Assembly (NCBI RefSeq): GCF_017874415.1
Contig: NZ_JAGGLM010000025.1
Span: forward strand, 1 to 32,117
DNA from: Clostridium algifaecis
GTDB lineage: Bacteria > Bacillota > Clostridia > Clostridiales > Clostridiaceae
Direction: 5' to 3'
DNA length: 32,117 nucleotides
Below the pieces are notes generated by a model that was given only the letters and a program-made list of their open reading frames with translations, did not search any database and had not been told where the DNA came from. A program made the translations under genes and the position numbers. Shown piece by piece: positions 16,121-24,147 of this stretch. How positions within the stretch are numbered: the stretch's first letter is position 1; the number at the start of each line of letters is the position of its first letter.

Positions 16121-17284
16121 TTACTTAATATCCATATTTCTAAATATTTCTCTTAGTGAAAAACCTTCTTCTTTATCAGTATATTTATTATAATCTTCCT
16201 CTAAATTTCCTGCTGCATCTTTTATACTCAAAGATAATCTTTTTCTATTTTTATCTATATTAAGTATTTTTACGCTTACAGCATCACCAATTTTAACCAC
16301 GTCTGTAGGTTTTGCAATATTTTCATTAGACATCTCAGAAATATGTACTAGTCCCTCTATTCCATACTCTATCTGTACAAAAGCACCTATATCTATTAAT
16401 TTTACTACTTTACCTCTAACAATATCTCCTATACTATATTTTTTATCAATTTCATCCCATGGATTATCTTGAACATCTTTAAGAGAAAGTGAAACCTTTG
16501 ACTTTTCTCTATCTACATTAAGCACATATACTTCTACTTCATCGCCTACTGAAACTACATCTCCAGGATTTTTAACTCTATTCCATGAAAGTTCAGATAT
16601 ATGTATAAGTCCATCTATTCCTCCCAAATCTACGAAAGCACCGAACTTAGTAAGTTTATCTACTTTTCCCTTTACTTTTTGGCCAGCTTTTATAATGTTT
16701 AAAAACTTTTTTCTTTTTCTTTCGATTTCTATTTTTTCTACTTCTTTTCTTGATAAAATAACTCTATTCTTTTCTTCATCAAATTCTATTATCTTTACTT
16801 CTAAATCTTTACCCACAAATTCCTTTAAATCATCTACATATTTTGCAGAAAGCTGTGATGCCGGTATAAATGCTCTAATGTCATTTAAATAAGCTATTAC
16901 TCCACCCTTTACTATTTCATTTACTGTAACTTTAATATATGTACCATTTTCGAAATTACTTTTTAATTTATTCCATCGTAGAATTTTATCAGCTTCAATT
17001 TTTGATAAAAGTACGTTTCCATCTTCATCTCTCATTTTTAATACATACACATCTATTTCATCATTTATTTCAAATATATCTTTTATATTTAAATTACAAG
17101 CCTTAGTTATTTCAGACTTTTTAACTATTCCATCAGTTATATATCCAATATTAACTATTATTTCTTTGTCTGTTATAGAAATTACTTTGCCTTTTACTAC
17201 GTCTCCAACTTTAACATTAGTCATAGAAGAATCTATATCATCAATGACATCTTGCATTAAATTAAGTTCATTATCATGTTCCAT
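16121..17284 (-). CDS. Ribosomal protein S1-like RNA-binding protein with four S1 domains
   Basis: A 387-aa RNA-binding protein with four OB-fold S1 repeats at about 15-85, 100-170, 188-258 and 273-343. The third and fourth show the best S1 signatures: KFGAFVDLGGIDGLIHISELSW and IGAFVQIEYGIEGLVHISEMS-like patterns (each quoted only in outline). Clostridia carry this short S1 form, which is lacking two repeats compared with E. coli S1. The longest frame starts at GTG 17293, but GAGGTG lies over that codon and serves the ATG at 17284, so I use 17284. It may aid translation initiation or RNA turnover. It is often next to ispH in this group, but not here. Confidence 0.85.
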   Translation of the reverse strand: MEHDNELNLMQDVIDDIDSSMTNVKVGDVVKGKVISITDKEIIVNIGYITDGIVKKSEITKACNLNIKDIFEINDEIDVYVLKMRDEDGNVLLSKIEADKILRWNKLKSNFENGTYIKVTVNEIVKGGVIAYLNDIRAFIPASQLSAKYVDDLKEFVGKDLEVKIIEFDEEKNRVILSRKEVEKIEIERKRKKFLNIIKAGQKVKGKVDKLTKFGAFVDLGGIDGLIHISELSWNRVKNPGDVVSVGDEVEVYVLNVDREKSKVSLSLKDVQDNPWDEIDKKYSIGDIVRGKVVKLIDIGAFVQIEYGIEGLVHISEMSNENIAKPTDVVKIGDAVSVKILNIDKNRKRLSLSIKDAAGNLEEDYNKYTDKEEGFSLREIFRNMDIK

Positions 17285-17358
17285 ATATTTCACCTCTTAC
17301 TCAATAATTCTATAAATATATTCTACCACAAATATTATCCATAAAATAGCTTATAATA

Positions 17359-17391
17359 ATAGAAATATATATACCAAATATATATTTCTAT
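17359..17391. repeat. 13-bp perfect inverted repeat upstream of the S1 gene
   Basis: Positions 17359-17371 and 17379-17391 are perfect complements around a 7-base loop (TACCAAA). It lies between the P1 peptidase gene and the S1 gene, both minus strand. No T-run follows, so it may be a weak terminator, a protein site or a leader hairpin. Confidence 0.55.
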
Positions 17392-17455
17392 CATTATATA
17401 CATATTTTATATATAATTGATTAAATTGGAGTTAATTTTTTAACAACTATAAACT

Positions 17456-18427
17456 TTAGCTGTTATGCTTAAGTTCACTATATGATTTATGACCTGGAAT
17501 TGAATCCGCATTTCTTACCGCTCTTAAGATAGCCTTTTCTACAACTTCTGCTGCCAAAAATCCAAATACATTTATATCTGCTTCTATCTTTCCTGTAGCC
17601 ATAGTAAAAATAGTATCACCATCAAATATAGAATGAGCTGGTCTCATAGTTCTAGCATAACCATTGTGGGCCATAGAAGCAACTTTATTCATTTGTGATT
17701 TTGTAAACTTTCCATTAGTAACTACAACTCCAATAGTCGTGTTTCCACTGAATAAATTTTTCTTTTCATTATACCTTTCAAGCATTACTTTCTGTGTATC
17801 TACAAATGATTTTCCATCTTCTTTAAGTGCACCAGCTATTATTTCTCCAGTGCTCGGATCAACTATATCTCCAAGGCAGTTTACTGCAATAACTGCTCCA
17901 ACTTTTAAGTCTCCTACCTGAACAGCAAAAGTTCCAAGTCCACCCTTCATAGAATGTTCAAGACCAAGTATTTTACCAATAGTAGCACCAGTTCCAGCTC
18001 CTATATTTCCATTTTTACATATATTTAACTCAGAATTTTTACAGGCTTCATAGCCCATATCTTTATTAGGCCTTATCCTATAATCCCCTACAATTAAATC
18101 AAACAAAACCGCACTGCAAACTATAGGAACCTTTGTAACTGTTACATCAAATCCAATTTTTCTTTCTTCAAGATACTCCATTACGCCTCCTGATGCATCA
18201 AGTCCAAAAGCACTCCCACCAGATAGTACAACTGCATGAATTTTATCTACAAAATTAACAGGATTTAAGAGATCCGTCTCTCTTGTTCCCGGTGAACCAC
18301 CCCTCACATCAACTCCTGCAGATGCACCTTCTTTACAAATCACAACAGTACATCCTGTTTGTCCCTCTAAGCTTTGGGCATTTCCTATATTTATCCCATC
18401 TATACTGCTAAAAGAAATTTCTTTCAT
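17456..18427 (-). CDS. P1-family (S58/DmpA-like) peptidase
   Basis: A 323-aa Ntn-fold aminopeptidase of the DmpA/BapA group, which cuts itself into two chains and then trims peptides or beta-amino acids. Typical segments are an N-terminal TGCTV strand, SGGSAFGLDA(S/A)GGV (about 68-82), GAGTGATIGK, an N-T-T-I-G-V segment in the region where the processing Gly/Ser or Thr nucleophile sits, and a C-terminal DGDTIF(T/A)MATG block. Length is typical for the bacterial cytosolic members. The ATG at 18427 follows AAGG. Substrate is not known. It forms no operon with clear partners. Confidence 0.85.
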   Translation of the reverse strand: MKEISFSSIDGINIGNAQSLEGQTGCTVVICKEGASAGVDVRGGSPGTRETDLLNPVNFVDKIHAVVLSGGSAFGLDASGGVMEYLEERKIGFDVTVTKVPIVCSAVLFDLIVGDYRIRPNKDMGYEACKNSELNICKNGNIGAGTGATIGKILGLEHSMKGGLGTFAVQVGDLKVGAVIAVNCLGDIVDPSTGEIIAGALKEDGKSFVDTQKVMLERYNEKKNLFSGNTTIGVVVTNGKFTKSQMNKVASMAHNGYARTMRPAHSIFDGDTIFTMATGKIEADINVFGFLAAEVVEKAILRAVRNADSIPGHKSYSELKHNS

Positions 18428-18483
18428 ATGTATACCTTCTTTTATATTTTCTAATTTTCAAATTTTTAAATATTTTATACAAA

Positions 18484-18507
18484 AACCCTAAGCTTTAACT
18501 TAGGGTT
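18484..18507 (-). terminator. Terminator after the ECF S-component gene
   Basis: A 9-bp perfect stem (AACCCTAAG/CTTAGGGTT, 6-base loop) is followed on the minus strand by TTTTTGT. It begins nine bases after the stop of the gene at 18516. Confidence 0.8.
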
Positions 18508-18515
18508 AATTTACA

Positions 18516-19106
18516 TTATTTGTGTCTTATTTTAACTACTGCAGTTACAACGGCGGCTGTAATAATTACAGATAATATAGCCTCAGGAATACCATTTATA
18601 ACTCCTACCGTAATTATTCCATTTCGTGCTGCAGATACACTTATATTCAAAGCCTTAGCATATGGTTTTAAATATATAATAAAAATAGCTCCTAAAACAC
18701 CTACAGTATTTACAATAGATCCAACAGCTGCAGCTGCCATTATAGGTATCACTTTCTTATTAGTTTTTATTGCAGAATAAACATAATAAGATGCTACTCC
18801 AATTAATATTCTTGGCAAAACAGATACTATCGGATTCATAAATACAAATGAAACTGGTGTTGGCGTTGTAATTGACTGGATTATACTGAACACTCCAAAT
18901 ATAAGTCCAACAAGTCCACCTACTAAAGGTCCTTCAAGAATTGCTCCTATTATAACAGGTATATGCATTATAGTAGCTTTAACTGGTGGAATTGGTATAA
19001 AACCAAGTCCAGTGATTCCTAGTACAATTGAAATAGCAGACAACATACCTATTATTGTAAGCTGTCTAACCCCAATCTTAGATTTAAAATTTCTTGTTTT
19101 CTCCAT
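18516..19106 (-). CDS. ECF transporter S component, vitamin or cofactor type
   Basis: A 196-aa membrane protein with six predicted helices that acts as the substrate-capture subunit of an ECF vitamin importer. The segment IPIPPVKATIMHIPVIIGAILEGP (shown here only by its start and end: IPIPPVKA, then EGP) and GGLVGLIFG are typical of the pantothenate/folate-like S-component group. The substrate cannot be settled by eye. The gene is monocistronic: a promoter at 19200-19227 and a terminator at 18484-18507. The ATG at 19106 follows GCGGAG. The leader contains an additional perfect RBS far upstream. Confidence 0.8.
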   Translation of the reverse strand: MEKTRNFKSKIGVRQLTIIGMLSAISIVLGITGLGFIPIPPVKATIMHIPVIIGAILEGPLVGGLVGLIFGVFSIIQSITTPTPVSFVFMNPIVSVLPRILIGVASYYVYSAIKTNKKVIPIMAAAAVGSIVNTVGVLGAIFIIYLKPYAKALNISVSAARNGIITVGVINGIPEAILSVIITAAVVTAVVKIRHK

Positions 19107-19144
19107 AATCTTTTCTCCGCTATTATTCCATAAAGGATATAATT

Positions 19145-19227
19145 CGGAACCTCCTTTTTTTATAATTAGTTCAGTTTTATATTAAATACTGACATTTTTA
19201 TTTTATCACATTTAATTATATTTTCAA
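19145..19227 (-). promoter_or_regulatory. Promoter and leader of the ECF S-component gene
   Basis: On the minus strand TTGAAA (19222-19227), a 16-base spacer and TAAAAT (19200-19205, with an upstream TGTG) form a plausible sigma-A promoter. The leader then has A7 followed by GGAGG (19145-19161) about 40 bases before the ATG. A weak hairpin (ATTAT-TCC/GGA-ATAAT) sits between, with TCCG/CGGA able to pair across it and cover the real RBS. I recognise no known riboswitch class. Confidence 0.5.
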
Positions 19228-19257
19228 TAAAAATTAGTTAAAAAAAGCACAATCATA

Positions 19258-20775
19258 TTATCTTTTTATAGGAAATCCTTCTTTAAAGTATTTTTTAGGA
19301 TATAGCAAATCTATTACTTTTTCCATACTACAATTTCCATTTTCCATAAATATATCTGGTATTCCTTTAAGGGACACTCTTACATTTTGAATATCAAACA
19401 TATTACAAATATTTTTTATACATTGTACCGTAGATTTATTTTGACTGTTATTTATATAATTTATTATATCCTTACCTTCAAGCCACTTTTCGCTTCCAAT
19501 ATAATTTTTATCATGATTTATAACTGTGCATTTTAGATTTTTTTTGTCGTTTGCAGCTATAGAAGACATAAAAAAAGTTTTTACCATAATGTCATCCATA
19601 GGTAAGCTATATCCTAAAAACACTATATGTTTTGCATTTTTCATAAGTAAGCCCATTTCCATTTTAATTTCGTAAAGAGACAATATATTAGTGTCTTTCT
19701 CTAGTGTCTGCATTATAATAGGCATATCATATGGATAAGTTATCTGCCCACAATAAGGACATTCTATAGCTCCACGCTTATACATTTTTTCTTTTTCTGT
19801 TTTATAATTCCAATTTTTTTGAAGTTCTTTCAAAATTGATGGTCCAAACGCTTCTGTAGATAACCTGCTGCAATTTTCTGAAAAACTTAATATTGATTTT
19901 CCACATTCAGGACAAATTCTAGAACCAAACATACCATGTGGAAATAATAGTTTCCCCTCTCTAAGTATTCTAGATGGATAATTATCATCATTTACCCCTT
20001 TACATGTGGATTCATCAATTCCATAATATATTTCAGAATCGTTACTATTCCTTCTATCAATAGCTACCTGTGTGCCAAAATCATTAAATAGTTGTAATGT
20101 TATCCCATCGTGCAGTTCTATTTTTTTTATATTTTCTTCTTTATGTGCATTATATAAATTCCAAAGTAAAACAGGATCCCAATTAAAAGATATTATTCCA
20201 TAAGAATATAAATAAAATTTTCTTGTATCCCTTTTATATCCTCTTTTATCAAATTCCTTTGCTTCTTCTACCATAAGCTGTGTTAAAATTTTCGAAAGTT
20301 TAAAATATGGTTCGATTTTTGACTTATCAAAATATCCAGGTTTATCCTGAACACTAATTCTTTCAAGTTCTTCAATAATTAATACAAGACATCGCTTTGC
20401 ACCTCGAATCCTTTCAACCCTTAAAAATTTTGCCTTTCCTTCAAAAAATGCATTAAAACCCTTATTATTATTTATAAGCTGATCCATCATTGTAAATAGA
20501 TCATGTATATTAAATTTGGTATTAGTATTCATTATAATTTCAAGAGCCTTTAAATCATATATTTCAGCTAATTTTTCATCTTCTACCAAATCATAAGTTA
20601 TTAATTTTTTAAAATACTTTGCTAAATGTTTATCTTTTCCCTTTAAAAAAGAAAAGTCATTTTGAATTGTTTTAAAAACTAATTCTATTAATTCGCTGGT
20701 TGCATGAAGTCCTAGAGATTTAGTAGCTCCTGCACCCCACAATATAATAGTTTCAGGCCAATATTTTTCAGGCAT
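19258..20775 (-). CDS. SIR2-like domain protein with a zinc-ribbon insertion
   Basis: A 505-aa protein with an N-terminal SIR2-type nucleotide loop (LWGAGATKSLGLHATSEL, residues 12-29) and a late Rossmann strand HIVFLGYSLPMDD, as in SIR2-like NAD-binding proteins. Two CxxC pairs (CPECGKS and CPYCGQ), about 60 residues apart, form a zinc site between them. The sequence is much longer than sirtuin deacetylases. SIR2-like proteins of this size often act as NADases in phage defence, but here no defence partner lies beside it, so a role in NAD-dependent stress response is open. ATG 20775 follows GAAGGGAAG. Confidence 0.75.
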   Translation of the reverse strand: MPEKYWPETIILWGAGATKSLGLHATSELIELVFKTIQNDFSFLKGKDKHLAKYFKKLITYDLVEDEKLAEIYDLKALEIIMNTNTKFNIHDLFTMMDQLINNNKGFNAFFEGKAKFLRVERIRGAKRCLVLIIEELERISVQDKPGYFDKSKIEPYFKLSKILTQLMVEEAKEFDKRGYKRDTRKFYLYSYGIISFNWDPVLLWNLYNAHKEENIKKIELHDGITLQLFNDFGTQVAIDRRNSNDSEIYYGIDESTCKGVNDDNYPSRILREGKLLFPHGMFGSRICPECGKSILSFSENCSRLSTEAFGPSILKELQKNWNYKTEKEKMYKRGAIECPYCGQITYPYDMPIIMQTLEKDTNILSLYEIKMEMGLLMKNAKHIVFLGYSLPMDDIMVKTFFMSSIAANDKKNLKCTVINHDKNYIGSEKWLEGKDIINYINNSQNKSTVQCIKNICNMFDIQNVRVSLKGIPDIFMENGNCSMEKVIDLLYPKKYFKEGFPIKR

Positions 20776-20826
20776 ATTATTTTCTTCCCTTCTTAATATC
20801 TAATGTATATACTTATTTTACATTTA

Positions 20827-20860
20827 ATAAAAAACTGGATGACATTAGCCACCCAGTTTT
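20827..20860 (-). terminator. Terminator after the SASP gene
   Basis: On the minus strand ACTGGgTG ... CAtCCAGT forms a stem (20834-20856) with one mismatch, followed by six T. It ends the SASP message 30 bases after its stop. It is flanked by runs on both sides, so it may also act on plus-strand transcripts. Confidence 0.75.
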
Positions 20861-20888
20861 TTATTAATTTTTATACTTTATTGCCTTG

Positions 20889-21086
20889 TTACTTTAAGTT
20901 ACTTTCATATGACTCTATCATTTTTTTTACCATCTGTCCGCCTACAGATCCGGCTTCCCTTGATGTTATATCTCCATTGTAACCATCTTTTAAATTAACT
21001 CCAACTTCTTTAGCTGCTTCTGTTTTAAATCTATCCAGACCTGCCTTTGCCTCTGGAACTAATACTCTATTTCCTTTATTTGACAT
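20889..21086 (-). CDS. Alpha/beta-type small acid-soluble spore protein
   Basis: A 65-aa DNA-binding spore protein that coats and protects chromosome DNA in the dormant spore. Characteristic blocks are the GPR cleavage region (KTEAAKEVGV, about 22-31) and the DNA-contact half GDITSREAGSVGGQMVKKMIE (shown by its ends GDIT and MIE). Length is typical. ATG 21086 follows AAGGAGG. It is monocistronic, with a terminator downstream. Forespore sigma-G control is expected for the family, but I could not assign a clear promoter in 21087-21240. Confidence 0.93.
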   Translation of the reverse strand: MSNKGNRVLVPEAKAGLDRFKTEAAKEVGVNLKDGYNGDITSREAGSVGGQMVKKMIESYESNLK

Positions 21087-21240
21087 AATTAATTCCTCCT
21101 TCGATTTCGACAGATTTTAAATTTAAATATTTAATTTGATTTGTGTTACATCTAAAGTTTGTGCATTTTTTGAATTTATAAACTATAAAATTAATTGAAA
21201 ATTAACCATTTTTTGAATCAATAATAATATTTTGTTTTTA

Positions 21241-21756
21241 CTAAAGTTGTTTTATAGCGCTTCTTTTTAAAGCTATATTTATAACATTAAATAAGCAAAA
21301 GCCTACTATAGTATTTACAACTGTTGCTGGTAAAACTACTGCAAAGAAAAGAGACCTAAAACTTGTACTAAGTCCAACTGTAAGTAAAACTGCTGTTAAA
21401 AATACAGATCCACTAACTATTGTTCCAATAGCAGTAGTTATTACTATATTTATCTGGTTGTTTATTCTATCTCTAAAAGGTTTTAAAACTAAAAACATTA
21501 CATTTACTGTTACAAACTTGTCTATTACATTTGCAAGTTGTCCACCAGGGAATGTAGTAGTTGCTGCTGCTAATAATCCTGCTACTATACCTGCACAAAG
21601 GCATGTTTTGTATTCTTTATTAAATATAAGTATTATGAAAAGCATCGCAAGAGACATATCTGGCTTCATTCCAAACAAAAATGGTGGTACAATTTGATGT
21701 AACATTGCTCCTATAGCAAGTAATATGGAATTTATAATCATTTTTTTTAAATTCAT
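21241..21756 (-). CDS. trpP: Tryptophan transporter TrpP
   Basis: A 171-aa membrane protein of the TrpP family (COG-type tryptophan ECF-like transporter) with five or six helices. Typical features are HQIVPPFLFGMKPD (14-28), LAAATTTFPGGQLANVIDK and a final helix with NVINIAL. The upstream T-box with a UGG specifier agrees with tryptophan supply. The longest frame starts at GTG 21765, but AGGAG lies only one base before it; ATG 21756 has a better spacing, so I choose that. The gene is about 150 bases after the T-box terminator. Confidence 0.9.
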   Translation of the reverse strand: MNLKKMIINSILLAIGAMLHQIVPPFLFGMKPDMSLAMLFIILIFNKEYKTCLCAGIVAGLLAAATTTFPGGQLANVIDKFVTVNVMFLVLKPFRDRINNQINIVITTAIGTIVSGSVFLTAVLLTVGLSTSFRSLFFAVVLPATVVNTIVGFCLFNVINIALKRSAIKQL

Positions 21757-21912
21757 AATAAACACTCTCCTAATTATTTTTTAATTATTCAGTCTTAATT
21801 TAATTTTCTTTAAATTATTAATATACATATTATTAGTACAATTCACTACATATAAATTATTGCAACTATTTCATAACATAGCATACACCACCTACATAAA
21901 AAATCTATATAA

Positions 21913-22175
21913 CATAAAAAACCCATCCTAAAAAAATTAGGACGGGATATCCGCGGTACCACCTAAGTTGTGCTATATAAAGCACCTCTCAATTTCAGAC
22001 ACTAGCATGTCCTATCTGTTATAACGTACAGCCTACGGTAACTACTACTCTCTATAAGATTTCGTTTTACTCCTCAAAGGTCCATTCACTATTTGTTATT
22101 GTGCTTAGATTTCACCATCCTAAACTCTCTTCAACTAAACTAAATAGTTACTCTTCCTTGTCAAAGGATATTATA
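21913..22175 (-). promoter_or_regulatory. T-box riboswitch (tryptophan) upstream of trpP
   Basis: The minus strand carries a full T-box leader. It ends with the signature AGGTGGTACCGCGGA (21950-21964) and a terminator (CCCGTCCTAA with TTAGGATGGG and six T, 21916-21946). Stem I occupies roughly 22060-22165, with the CTATTT/AAATAG base pairs and the GATGGTGAAA loop. TGG followed by A at 22081-22084 is the likely specifier codon, which agrees with trpP as the target. Uncharged tRNA-Trp would pair and stop termination. Confidence 0.92.
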
Positions 22176-22185
22176 AATTATTTAT

Positions 22186-22214
22186 ATAATAACATTAAAT
22201 TTATATATTGTCAA
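22186..22214 (-). promoter_or_regulatory. Sigma-A promoter of the trpP T-box
   Basis: Minus strand: TTGACA (22209-22214), a 17-base spacer and TATTAT (22186-22191). This is nearly consensus and places the start just before Stem I of the T-box. Confidence 0.88.
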
Positions 22215-22225
22215 CAAATTTATTT

Positions 22226-22654
22226 TTAGATACTTTCCACTTTTTCTTTGGTGTTAAATATTTTTTTGTAGCAATAATCTATTATGTCGCTTCTTTTTAT
22301 AATTCCTATAAATATTTCATTATCATCAACTACAGGCACAAAATTTTGATTCACAGCAAGAGATATCAAATCTTTCATATCAGAATCAATGTGAACAGGC
22401 ATATTATTCATATGTGTAGGTATGTCTTTTAAGAATACTTTACTTGTATTTTTGAAATTTAAATCAGGTGTATTTTTAAGTTTCCATAGTAAATCTCCCT
22501 CTGTTAAGGTTCCTACATATTTACCGCTCTTATCTATTAGAGGAACTGCTGTATACCTATGTCTTTCCATTCGCTCTAATGCCTGTCTCATAGTAGAATT
22601 AGGTGTTTCATAAATTACATCTTTTTTTGGTGTAAGAAAAAATGCTATATTCAT
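22226..22654 (-). CDS. Two-CBS-domain protein
   Basis: A 142-aa protein made of two CBS motifs, at about 8-65 (with LTPKKDV, RYTAVPLIDKSGKYVG and TEGDLL) and 75-135 (with NFVPVVDDNEIFIGIIKRSDII). CBS pairs bind adenosine nucleotides and sense energy state. This stand-alone form, starting with MNIAFFLTPK, is common in clostridia. The function is unknown; no enzyme is fused to it. The ATG at 22654 follows AAGGAG. It is encoded 12 bases upstream of the trpP promoter, as a separate minus-strand unit. Confidence 0.85.
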   Translation of the reverse strand: MNIAFFLTPKKDVIYETPNSTMRQALERMERHRYTAVPLIDKSGKYVGTLTEGDLLWKLKNTPDLNFKNTSKVFLKDIPTHMNNMPVHIDSDMKDLISLAVNQNFVPVVDDNEIFIGIIKRSDIIDYCYKKIFNTKEKVESI

Positions 22655-22708
22655 ATAGTTTAATTCTCCTTAATATTTTATGCTTTGTAATATATAACTA
22701 TAATTTTA

Positions 22709-22738
22709 AATTTAGAGAAGCTTAAGCTTCCCTAAATT
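22709..22738. terminator. Near-perfect palindrome, possible terminator
   Basis: AATTTAG-A-GAAGCTT pairs with AAGCTTC-C-CTAAATT without a loop, 14 of 15 positions matching. It lies between the 59-aa gene and the CBS gene, both minus strand. No strong T-run follows, so terminator action is uncertain. Confidence 0.5.
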
Positions 22739-22763
22739 GTAGTTTTCTCTATTCAATAAATAC

Positions 22764-22943
22764 TTATCTAGAACATTCAGCCTCAACCTGAAGTAATTTT
22801 TTAAGTACATCTTCTATATTATTCTCCAGTTCATCATCTATTTTTGTATTTCCCTGTGATACTGAATCTACAGCAATCTTTAATCCCTTTGTAATATTGC
22901 TTATTTCCTCTAATGTTAGTAACATGAGTATGTTCTCTTTCAT
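22764..22943 (-). CDS. Short conserved-looking hypothetical protein (59 aa)
   Basis: An ATG at 22943 after AAGGGGG opens a 59-aa frame. The product is acidic and helical: an N-terminal MKENILMLLTLEE start, a middle KGLKIAVDSVSQG, and an acidic DDELEN end with a final Cys near residue 57. I recognise no family. It has a good RBS, codon use like its neighbours and a palindrome behind it, so it is probably real. It is monocistronic or cotranscribed with the HNH gene 96 bases upstream. Confidence 0.65.
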   Translation of the reverse strand: MKENILMLLTLEEISNITKGLKIAVDSVSQGNTKIDDELENNIEDVLKKLLQVEAECSR

Positions 22944-23038
22944 AATTAAACAACCCCCTTCATCTAACTAAAATTAAATCTTAAATAAAAATATTGATTT
23001 TGAAAAACATATAAATCAATATTATATTTCAAAATACT

Positions 23039-23434
23039 CTAACACCTTGCTATAAAATCATAATATTCTTCTAGCATATATTTTGTGTATTTTTTCCTTC
23101 CCATAAGCCTAAATACTACATCTGATTTTTTATAACCTTCTTTATATAATTTATATTCTTTTAGAAGTTTTTTTAGCATACCTTTATTTATCTTAAGTAA
23201 CTTTACTAATTCATCCAAAGTATAAAATTGTTTATTAAGTAATTTTTCAAGTCTGCCCTGCATTTCAAGTTTATACTCAAGATCAATTTTCCTATTTTTG
23301 TGAGGTCCATTAACTCCCCTATGATGTTCTGAACAAAGATATTTGAAATTTAATGGGAAATCAACCCCTCCTTGACTTCTATAAACTATATGATGTTTGT
23401 CAGCTAGTTTACCACAAATCTCACAATTCAGCAA
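23039..23434 (-). CDS. HNH-type endonuclease-like protein with a C-terminal helix-turn-helix
   Basis: A 131-aa protein. The N-terminal half has a zinc-bound HNH fold: C4-x2-C7, the HHIV catalytic His pair at 14-15, N29 and C34-x2-HH, then NGPHKN. Residues about 65-130 contain a helix-turn-helix-like region (FYTLDELVKLLKIN). A TTG at 23434 after TAGGAGG is the start. Similar HNH-HTH proteins are common as free-standing clostridial genes, without evidence for a mobile-element role. The target is unknown. Confidence 0.78.
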   Translation of the reverse strand: MLNCEICGKLADKHHIVYRSQGGVDFPLNFKYLCSEHHRGVNGPHKNRKIDLEYKLEMQGRLEKLLNKQFYTLDELVKLLKINKGMLKKLLKEYKLYKEGYKKSDVVFRLMGRKKYTKYMLEEYYDFIARC

Positions 23435-23573
23435 TAGTCGCCTCCTAATTTTAAAATTAAATTATATAAATAGTGCCTGTCTTTTATATTATCAATTATA
23501 AATACTTTAATTATATTATACAATAGATAAATGTTTATTTCCAAATTTTAATTAAACTATTTTTTATTATAAT

Positions 23574-23602
23574 TTGCTTTGATTTTGGCAATGTGATATA
23601 AT
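23574..23602 (+). promoter_or_regulatory. Promoter of the glycine riboswitch
   Basis: TTGCTT, a 17-base spacer and TATAAT, with TGTGA before the -10 as an extended element. The transcript would start near 23609. Confidence 0.8.
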
Positions 23603-23659
23603 TTTTCGTATAAAAAATTTATAACTATCGGATGAAAGTAATTGGATTTATTAAAACTA

Positions 23660-23800
23660 TTATTTGACGAAACTCTGGAGAGACTCTTTTTGAGCGCCGA
23701 AGGGGAAAACTAGAATCTAGTGAAACTCTCAGGTAAAAGGACGGAGACTTTATATAAAAATTGATTTTTCAGAGACTAATATCTTTTAGTCTCTTTTATT
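23660..23800 (+). promoter_or_regulatory. Glycine riboswitch (single aptamer) with terminator
   Basis: The core matches the glycine (gcvT-type) motif. It has CTCTGGAGAGA (23674-23684), GCGCCGAAGGGG (23694-23705), AAACTCTCAGG (23723-23733) and AAAAGGACGGAG (23735-23746). Only one clear aptamer is seen; 23625-23660 may be a vestigial partner. An intrinsic terminator follows (AGAGACTAA with TTAGTCTCT, 23771-23794, and a T-rich tail). The usual clostridial logic is that glycine allows read-through. It controls the UPF0237/UPF0210 pair. Confidence 0.92.
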
Positions 23801-23827
23801 TTAATAATTAAGACAGGAGATGTAATA

Positions 23828-24097
23828 ATGAAATCATTTATAACCGTACTTGGAAAAGACAAAGTTGGAATTATACACGAGGTAACATCTGTATTATCTG
23901 AAAACAGCATAAATATTTTAGACATAAATCAAACCCTTATGCATGAATATTTTACTATGATAATGCTAGTAGATATGTCTAAAATGACTACGGACTTTAA
24001 AGCTTTAAAAAATATACTTGAAGCCAAAGCAGCTGAACTTGATGTCTCCATTAAAATTCAACGTGAAAACATCTTTACTTCCATGCATCAAATTTAA
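23828..24097 (+). CDS. ACT-domain protein (UPF0237 family)
   Basis: An 89-aa protein consisting of one ACT domain, which is a small-molecule, usually amino-acid, binding fold. Signature features are KDKVGIIHEVTSVLSENSINILDINQT (shown by its ends KDKVGI and DINQT) and the strand FTMIMLVDM. Stand-alone ACT proteins of this family are nearly always encoded beside a UPF0210 gene, as here with a 50-base gap. The ATG at 23828 follows CAGGAG. Because it is behind a glycine riboswitch, the ACT ligand may be glycine or a related compound. Confidence 0.9.
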   Translation: MKSFITVLGKDKVGIIHEVTSVLSENSINILDINQTLMHEYFTMIMLVDMSKMTTDFKALKNILEAKAAELDVSIKIQRENIFTSMHQI

Positions 24098-24147
24098 AAT
24101 TTATTTAATTGCATTAAAATTTAATTATTATCCGGAGGAAAAATGCT

